Below, piece by piece: positions 58,458-63,528 of a stretch of 63,528 bases of DNA; position 1 is the first letter of the stretch; every line of letters starts with the position of its first letter. The position numbers and the translations under genes were made by a program. The notes below the pieces were generated by a model that did not search any database, was not told where the DNA came from, and saw nothing but the letters and a program-made list of their open reading frames with translations. Source of the DNA: Halobacteriovorax sp. (GTDB lineage Bacteria; Bdellovibrionota; Bacteriovoracia; Bacteriovoracales; Bacteriovoracaceae); assembly GCA_020048985.1 (NCBI GenBank), contig JAIFLR010000012.1, forward strand, positions 1 to 63,528. Direction: 5' to 3'.

Positions 58458-60156
58458 TTTCACCTTTAGGAATCGCGGAAAGAAGAGTGCGCGTGTACTC
58501 TTCTTTGGCATTCTTATAAATGCTACTGGCCTTATCCATCTCAATGATTTTCCCGGCGTACATAACCCCTACTTCATCCGCAATAAAATTCACCACACTC
58601 AGGTCATGAGAAATAAAGACATAAGTCAGACCGAACTCTTCTTGAAGATCTAAAAGTAAATTTAGCACCTGGGCCTGAATAGAAACATCCAGAGCAGATA
58701 CAGATTCATCACAAATAACAAACTCTGGTCTAAGCATCAAAGCTCTCGCAATACAAATACGTTGTCTTTGACCACCAGAAAACTCATGAGGGTAGCGGTT
58801 CATTTGATTCGCCTTAAGTCCCACTTTCTCTATTAAGGCTTTCGCCATGTCATAGCGCTGAGCTTTGGTTCCACCTTCATTATGAATATTTAATGGCTCG
58901 ATGAGAATATCTGCGATTGTCATTCGTGGATTAAGAGAAGAGTAAGGATCTTGAAAGATGATCTGCATTTTTTTACGAAGTAAGCGTAGTTCTTCGTGTT
59001 TTACGTGGGTGATATCTTTGCCATCGTAAATAATTTTACCGGCCGAAGGTTCAACCAGCCTTAGGATAGATCGACCAAGGGTTGTTTTACCACACCCCGA
59101 CTCTCCAACCAGCCCTAGAGTTTTCCCTTTCTTAATTTTAAAACTAACATCATTTACAGCTTTAAAATGATCAACAGTCCCACCAAAAAATCCACCCTTG
59201 ATCGGAAATTGAGTAACGAGGTTACTCACCTCTAACAGAATATGGTCATTTTTATCAGGAACAGTCTCTTTATCAAAAATCTGAACTCTCTCTACAGGGA
59301 CAACTTTTTCTTTCCCTTCTTCAGTCATAAAGTCGCTGACTGTTAGTAAACGACGAGGGTTGGCCCCAAGCTTAGGTCTACATGCAAGCAGACCCTTTGT
59401 GTAGGGGTGATTAGCGGTAGTGAAGATGTGTTTAGCATTGTTTTTTTCAACCACGTTTGAGCGGTACATAACCACAACATCATCAGCGATATCCCCAATC
59501 ACGCCAAGATCATGAGTAATAAACATCATGCTCATGCGGTATTCTTGCTGCAATTTATGCAAGAGTTCCAGTACTTGTTTCTGAATAGTAACATCAAGAG
59601 CAGTGGTAGGTTCATCAGCGATAAGAAGCTTTGGCTCACACGAAATCGCCATAGCAATCATGACACGTTGTTTTTGTCCGCCGGACATTTCGTGAGGAAA
59701 TTTATGGGCACTCACCGCCGGGTTAGGAATACCAACCTGATTCATCAGGTGAACGGCTTTTTCCCACGCTTCCTTTGAGGAAAGATTCTTATGAATACGA
59801 AGAGCCTCAGCGATTTGCTCACCAACCTTAAATACAGGATTTAAACTGGTCATCGGCTCCTGAAAAATCATGGAAACTTGATTTCCTCGAAGCTCGCGCA
59901 TTTTTGTTTCATTACATTTTAAAAGATCAACACCGTTGAAAAGAATCTCCCCTTGAGGAACAACTGCCGCTGGTTTTTGCAACAGGCCCATGACTGCAAG
60001 AGACGTCACACTTTTACCTGAACCAGACTCGCCAACGATACCGATGGTTTTCCCGTGGGGAATATCGAACGAGACGTTGTTGACTGCCCGAACGATTCCT
60101 TCGCCCGTTTGAAATTCAACAATAAGATCTCTTACTGATAGAAGTGGTGTTGTCAT
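58429..60156 (-). CDS. Peptide importer ATPase with two ABC domains (YejF-like)
   Basis: A 575-residue protein with two complete ATPase modules in one chain, as in YejF. The first has GESGSGKSV, MSGGQKQRVMIA and LLIADEPTTALD. The second has GESGCGKTT, FSGGQRQRICIA and VICDESVSALD. Each is followed by the oligopeptide-type C-terminal extension (KGLLACRPKLG and RTLLSAIPKGE). It powers uptake of peptides or microcin-like compounds through the two permeases coded upstream. The genes are 2 and 10 bases apart, so one operon with the substrate-binding protein. Confidence 0.93.
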   Translation of the reverse strand: MTTPLLSVRDLIVEFQTGEGIVRAVNNVSFDIPHGKTIGIVGESGSGKSVTSLAVMGLLQKPAAVVPQGEILFNGVDLLKCNETKMRELRGNQVSMIFQEPMTSLNPVFKVGEQIAEALRIHKNLSSKEAWEKAVHLMNQVGIPNPAVSAHKFPHEMSGGQKQRVMIAMAISCEPKLLIADEPTTALDVTIQKQVLELLHKLQQEYRMSMMFITHDLGVIGDIADDVVVMYRSNVVEKNNAKHIFTTANHPYTKGLLACRPKLGANPRRLLTVSDFMTEEGKEKVVPVERVQIFDKETVPDKNDHILLEVSNLVTQFPIKGGFFGGTVDHFKAVNDVSFKIKKGKTLGLVGESGCGKTTLGRSILRLVEPSAGKIIYDGKDITHVKHEELRLLRKKMQIIFQDPYSSLNPRMTIADILIEPLNIHNEGGTKAQRYDMAKALIEKVGLKANQMNRYPHEFSGGQRQRICIARALMLRPEFVICDESVSALDVSIQAQVLNLLLDLQEEFGLTYVFISHDLSVVNFIADEVGVMYAGKIIEMDKASSIYKNAKEEYTRTLLSAIPKGETKQPLASLV

Positions 60157-60158
60157 AG

Positions 60159-61010
60159 CTACTTTCCTTTTAGCTTTGGATCGAGCGCGTCTCTAAGAGC
60201 GTCACTTAAAATATTAAAGGCGAGAAGAATAAAAAACATTGCGACAGTTGCGCCGGCCAATTGCCACCATACCCCACGAACAAGTTCCAGTTTGGCGTCA
60301 TCAATCATGGTTCCCCAAGATGGCTCCCCCTGAACTCCAAGTCCAAGGTAAGAGAGTATCACTTCTGATTTAATCGCAATTTGGAACTGCATCGATGTAT
60401 TGATAATAATAATGTGGCTGACGTTCGGAAGAATGTGGCGAAACAGTTTTCTAAAATGACCTCCGCCGATAGCACCTGCCGCCTGAACATATTCACGCTC
60501 TTTGTGTTTCATCACTTCACCACGAATCAAGCGGCAGAGAGTTACCCAACTCGTCGCTCCCAGAGCGATGTAGACAGCAAAGATCCCTTTGCCAAGAATC
60601 AGAGTGATTGAAATCAAGAGCATAATGTTTGGAACTGAAGAAAAAGTTGTATAGAGCCATGTCACAAAATCATCTATCCAACCACCAAAGTAGCCGGCCA
60701 GTGCTCCCAGCAACACACCAATTGGAATCGCGATGATAGAGGCGGCAACCCCCACAGACATTGCCACTTGTGTTCCACGAATCACTTTCAGGAAAACACT
60801 GCGACCAAATATATCTGTTCCGAAAAAATGCTCCATTGAAGGGGCAAGATTTGAGGCACCCACTTCCTGTGACCAGTCAGAAGCAATCAGTCCCAGGGAA
60901 GAGAGAATTGCGATAAAAAAGTAGATAAGAACAATGACTAACGAGAATAAAGCTAACTTATCCTTGGCGAGTCTTATAAATGCGTCTTTCCACAAAGAAT
61001 TGGTTTTCAT
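60159..61010 (-). CDS. Peptide ABC transporter permease (DppC/YejE-like)
   Basis: A 283-residue inner-membrane permease from the ATG at 61010 with AGGA upstream; the frame to 61049 uses TTG and overlaps the next gene. It has about six helices, the N-terminal OppC-type region (FIRLAKDKLALFSLVIVLIYF), and the EAA loop EYVQAAGAIGGGHFRKLFRHILPN, which docks with the ATPase. It forms the channel with the partner permease. Its size fits DppC rather than YejE. Confidence 0.93.
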   Translation of the reverse strand: MKTNSLWKDAFIRLAKDKLALFSLVIVLIYFFIAILSSLGLIASDWSQEVGASNLAPSMEHFFGTDIFGRSVFLKVIRGTQVAMSVGVAASIIAIPIGVLLGALAGYFGGWIDDFVTWLYTTFSSVPNIMLLISITLILGKGIFAVYIALGATSWVTLCRLIRGEVMKHKEREYVQAAGAIGGGHFRKLFRHILPNVSHIIIINTSMQFQIAIKSEVILSYLGLGVQGEPSWGTMIDDAKLELVRGVWWQLAGATVAMFFILLAFNILSDALRDALDPKLKGK

Positions 61011-61020
61011 CAAATTCCTA

Positions 61021-61956
61021 TTATTTAAACTTAATTCGAGGATCAGCAACCGTGTAGAGGATATCGGAGATTAATCCGAAAATGATGTAACCCACGCTTG
61101 ATAGGATTGCCATCGCCTTCATTACAGGAAAGTCTGATGAGTTTAGAGCGTTCAAAGTGATTCCACCAAGGCCCGGAATACTAAAAAAGTTTTCCAGCAA
61201 AAGGGCACCAAGGATCAGGGACGGTATTTGAATCACGACATAAGTGATAATAGGAATCATCGCATTTCGAAGAACGTGATGAAGTAGGATCTTAATCTCC
61301 GGAAGCCCTTTGGATCTGGCAGTTCTGACATAGTCCTGATAGATCTCATCGAGAATAACTGTTCTGAAAAAACGTACATCCGGGCCTATACTTAAAACAA
61401 TCCAAATAACTGCTGGAAGAGCGATGTAAGAGATGAAATTGGGAAACCCCTCTTCGAACCCTGAAATTTCGAACCACCCAAGCTTATAAGCAAAGAACCA
61501 CTGGAAGAAGAGAATGTAGGCAAGGGCCGATATACTCATCCCGGCAATACAAAAAACTCTCACAAAAAGATCGATGCCCTTGCCACGGTAATAGGCAACA
61601 AACACCGAGATCAGAAGTGAGAGAACAGTTGAAATAACGAAAGCTGGAATCGACAAACAAAGAGAAGGATAAGCACCCTGTTTGATCATCTGGGATATTT
61701 CTTGCTTCGTCGCCCATGAATATCCAAAATCAAAGGTAAAGGCTGACTTCACAATATCGAGATATTGTAAGAAGAGGGACTTGTTAAGTCCCAACTGCTC
61801 TCTTAGATCTGCCATTTGGCGGGCGGTTGCATTTTTCCCCAAAAGAACAGCCGTTGGATCCCCAGAAACGACGTTGAACAAAACGAAGATAATCAGACTC
61901 ACTCCCAAGAGAACAGGAATCATGTAGAGGAGTCTGCGAATAATATACTTGGTCAT
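61021..61956 (-). CDS. Peptide ABC transporter permease (DppB/YejB-like)
   Basis: A 311-residue inner-membrane permease with six helices. It begins YIIRRLLYMIPVLLGVSLI, the typical DppB/OppB N terminus, and carries the DPT segment (SGDPTAVLLGKNA). The EAA loop is DYVRTARSKGLPEIKILLHHVLRNAMIP. It pairs with the DppC-like protein encoded 10 bases downstream. It lies 9 bases from the substrate-binding protein gene. Confidence 0.93.
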   Translation of the reverse strand: MTKYIIRRLLYMIPVLLGVSLIIFVLFNVVSGDPTAVLLGKNATARQMADLREQLGLNKSLFLQYLDIVKSAFTFDFGYSWATKQEISQMIKQGAYPSLCLSIPAFVISTVLSLLISVFVAYYRGKGIDLFVRVFCIAGMSISALAYILFFQWFFAYKLGWFEISGFEEGFPNFISYIALPAVIWIVLSIGPDVRFFRTVILDEIYQDYVRTARSKGLPEIKILLHHVLRNAMIPIITYVVIQIPSLILGALLLENFFSIPGLGGITLNALNSSDFPVMKAMAILSSVGYIIFGLISDILYTVADPRIKFK

Positions 61957-61965
61957 TGGTACCTT

Positions 61966-63528
61966 TTAGAACTTCTTACTCAACTCTTTTTTCACTTCTA
62001 AATCAACACTCAGGTACTGGAACTGAGTGTGATTGAATTCCATGAACTTGTAGTTTTTTAGCCAAGCCTGTGAAAGATAAAATTTGGTACGGTGAAAACC
62101 AAAGACCCAAGGATTTTCCATCGCAATCACTTCGTTCATCTTTTCATACATGGCACTTCGCTCAGGCGAGTCCTGGAGGATCGTGGCCGTCTTATAAAGA
62201 TTATCGAAGTCTGGGTTACAGTAGTTTGATCCGTTTGAGCCTGGAGACGAATTAGGGCAGTATAAAAGTCCTAAAAAGTTTTCAGCATCGGGATAATCTG
62301 CTCCCCACGCCATTGTGTACATTTGGTGCTGACGCTTAGTCACTTTGTTCACAAGTTCTGGCCAGGTGTTCATTCCCACTTTAATTGTGACGCCAATTTT
62401 CTCAAGATTCTTTGCAAAGTGCTCAATCATCTGACGAGCAACAGTTTCGTTTCTCGTCTGGATTGTAATGGCAGGAAGACCTTTACCACCTGGGTATCCT
62501 GCTTCAGCAAGAAGTCTTTTCGCATGCTCAAGATCATATTTCACGTATGGATTTTTAAATTCCTTACGGTATCCACCAAGACCAGGAGGGATCACACTTT
62601 GAGCTTCGACGGCAGAGCTATTGTAAAAAAGCTTGTTCGCTTCCTGTCTGTTCCACGCCAGGGAGATGGCCTGACGAAGCTTTTTATTATTCTTGAAAAG
62701 TACGTCGTCATTGTTAAAGGCAAAGAAAGTTGTATCCAACTGAGCATTTGCAAATAAACGAATACCTTTTGATTTTAAATCAGGTGCCAACTCTTTCCCA
62801 CCAACGACAGCTGAATCAAAAAAGTCTTTCGGGATTTCAAAAAGGTCCGCTTTAGCTTTCTGAAATGAAAGCCACTTTGGCTGGGCTTCAACAATAATAT
62901 CGACGACGATTTTATCAACTAGAGGTATTTTTTTTCCAGCATCGGCCAGTAGTCCTAGTCTGTCATCACCCTCTTCACCTTCTGAAGGATAAAACTTTTC
63001 ACGAAATGTTGGATTTTTTACGTATACGATTCTGTTTGTCTGTTCAAAAACCGGAAGAATAAAAGGACCGGTTCCAACAGGGTGGTTTAAAAATTCTTTC
63101 CCGAAGTGATCAACAGCTTCCTTGGCCACAATGAACGTATATGGCATTGCGAGAGCATAAAGGAACTGAGGAAATGGTTTCTTAAGCTTGATGGTAAAAG
63201 TTGAATCATCAATTTTTTTAAGACCTTCAATTTCTTCAGTATAATTAGAAGCCTCAAGTGGAGCATTCTTCTCTTTCCATTCGTTTAAACCGGCAATACG
63301 GTCATCAAGAACCCACCAGCCTTTGGCCTGAAGCTTAGGATCGGCCAGACGTTTGATAGAATAAAGTACGTCATCAGCTTTCAGCTCACGTCCCTTTCCA
63401 CCTGGAAATGCCGGACTGTCATGAAAGAGAACACCTTTTTTAATTTTGAAAGTGTAGGTTAAGCCGTCCTCACTCACTACAGGCAAACTTTCTGCTAGAT
63501 TGGGCATTAATTCATAAGGACGTTTGAG
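61966..63528 (-). CDS. Peptide-binding protein, SBP family 5 (5' end beyond window)
   Basis: The frame stays open to the window end, so 521 codons are visible and the N terminus (signal peptide and about 60-100 residues) is missing. It matches the OppA/DppA family, with FKIKKGVLFHDSPAF, GGYRKEFKNPYVKYDLEHAKRLLAEAGYPGG, and MAWGADYPDAENFLGLLYCPN near the end. LKRPYEL at the window edge resembles the YLKRPYEIQPLVAE segment of the other binding protein (29322-31064), so the two are paralogues. It delivers peptides to the importer encoded downstream. Confidence 0.92.
   Translation of the reverse strand, partial: LKRPYELMPNLAESLPVVSEDGLTYTFKIKKGVLFHDSPAFPGGKGRELKADDVLYSIKRLADPKLQAKGWWVLDDRIAGLNEWKEKNAPLEASNYTEEIEGLKKIDDSTFTIKLKKPFPQFLYALAMPYTFIVAKEAVDHFGKEFLNHPVGTGPFILPVFEQTNRIVYVKNPTFREKFYPSEGEEGDDRLGLLADAGKKIPLVDKIVVDIIVEAQPKWLSFQKAKADLFEIPKDFFDSAVVGGKELAPDLKSKGIRLFANAQLDTTFFAFNNDDVLFKNNKKLRQAISLAWNRQEANKLFYNSSAVEAQSVIPPGLGGYRKEFKNPYVKYDLEHAKRLLAEAGYPGGKGLPAITIQTRNETVARQMIEHFAKNLEKIGVTIKVGMNTWPELVNKVTKRQHQMYTMAWGADYPDAENFLGLLYCPNSSPGSNGSNYCNPDFDNLYKTATILQDSPERSAMYEKMNEVIAMENPWVFGFHRTKFYLSQAWLKNYKFMEFNHTQFQYLSVDLEVKKELSKKF

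Noticed and set aside
1-63528. CRISPR arrays, insertion sequences, phage genes or rRNA
   Set aside because: No regularly spaced repeats, transposase or integrase motifs, phage structural genes or rRNA sequence were seen on either strand.

Overview
The window reads as a chromosomal segment of a Gram-negative bacterium of moderate-to-low GC. It has lipoprotein signals, outer-membrane-type and periplasmic proteins, tightly packed genes and many short overlaps. The number of secreted hydrolases suggests a Bdellovibrio/Bacteriovorax-like (Bdellovibrionota) organism: zincin metallopeptidases, a D-Ala-D-Ala dipeptidase, two protein-glutaminase-like proteins, a secreted phospholipase D-like protein and an SdrD_B-type surface protein. 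That placement is inference from gene content; no rRNA or other taxonomic marker is present.

Layout. 1-2950: 3' end of a RarD/EamA transporter, an orphan ABC ATPase with a TOBE-like tail, then an RHH/RelE-type toxin-antitoxin pair followed closely by a zincin and a lipoprotein. 3211-5841: lipA-lipB-aroC with overlapping ends. 5789-13496: LtaS-like phosphotransferase, PilT-family ATPase, a cardiolipin-synthase-type PLD protein with an EEP nuclease/phosphatase, an S51 peptidase and a divergent SelO-like pseudokinase. 13711-17871: a 39-residue membrane peptide, a VanX/DdpX dipeptidase coupled to a DUF4105 protein, a DUF3015 protein, and two small genes. 17925-24584: esterase and Nudix genes, bfd and bfr each with a good promoter, a coiled-coil lipoprotein, secreted PLD, SPFH/band-7 protein and a Dus enzyme. 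24581-27623: a three-gene system of an ATP-grasp glutamate-ligase homologue, an inactive transglutaminase fused to a 7-TM bundle, and a retropepsin-like protease. 27949-32227: a flavin amine-oxidase-like enzyme, a peptide/amine-binding protein and an aldehyde dehydrogenase.

32281-38727: an MBOAT/wax-synthase-like membrane protein, greB, several small secreted proteins, a radical SAM/SPASM enzyme and lexA. The lexA promoter carries two copies of a 15-bp direct repeat, one filling the -35/-10 spacer. 38728-39467 has no convincing gene but holds a 39-bp imperfect direct repeat, a 17-bp palindrome and a strong terminator, ending at tRNA-Arg(CCU). 39562-48797: GNAT, rapA, TlpA-like, DUF486, DUF2231, dksA, a YciO/TsaC-family protein and two conserved unknowns. 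48798-53026: two paralogous secreted glutaminase-like genes around a small secreted gene, an SdrD_B-type surface protein and a second secreted zincin. 53081-56863: tRNA-Leu(UAG), then an 880-residue coiled-coil protein paired with a degenerate HD-GYP protein. 56997-63528: a sodium/solute symporter and a Yej/Dpp/Opp-type peptide importer (fused ATPase, two permeases, and a substrate-binding protein cut by the window end).

Several annotated starts were moved downstream from the longest possible frame to an ATG with a good ribosome-binding site or at a signal peptide. Three small genes under 60 codons, each with a ribosome-binding site, were added. The best leads for new biology are the ATP-grasp/7-TM/retropepsin operon, the glutaminase-like pair with its intervening small secreted protein, the HD-GYP/coiled-coil pair, the divergent SelO homologue, and the repeat-based lexA operator.
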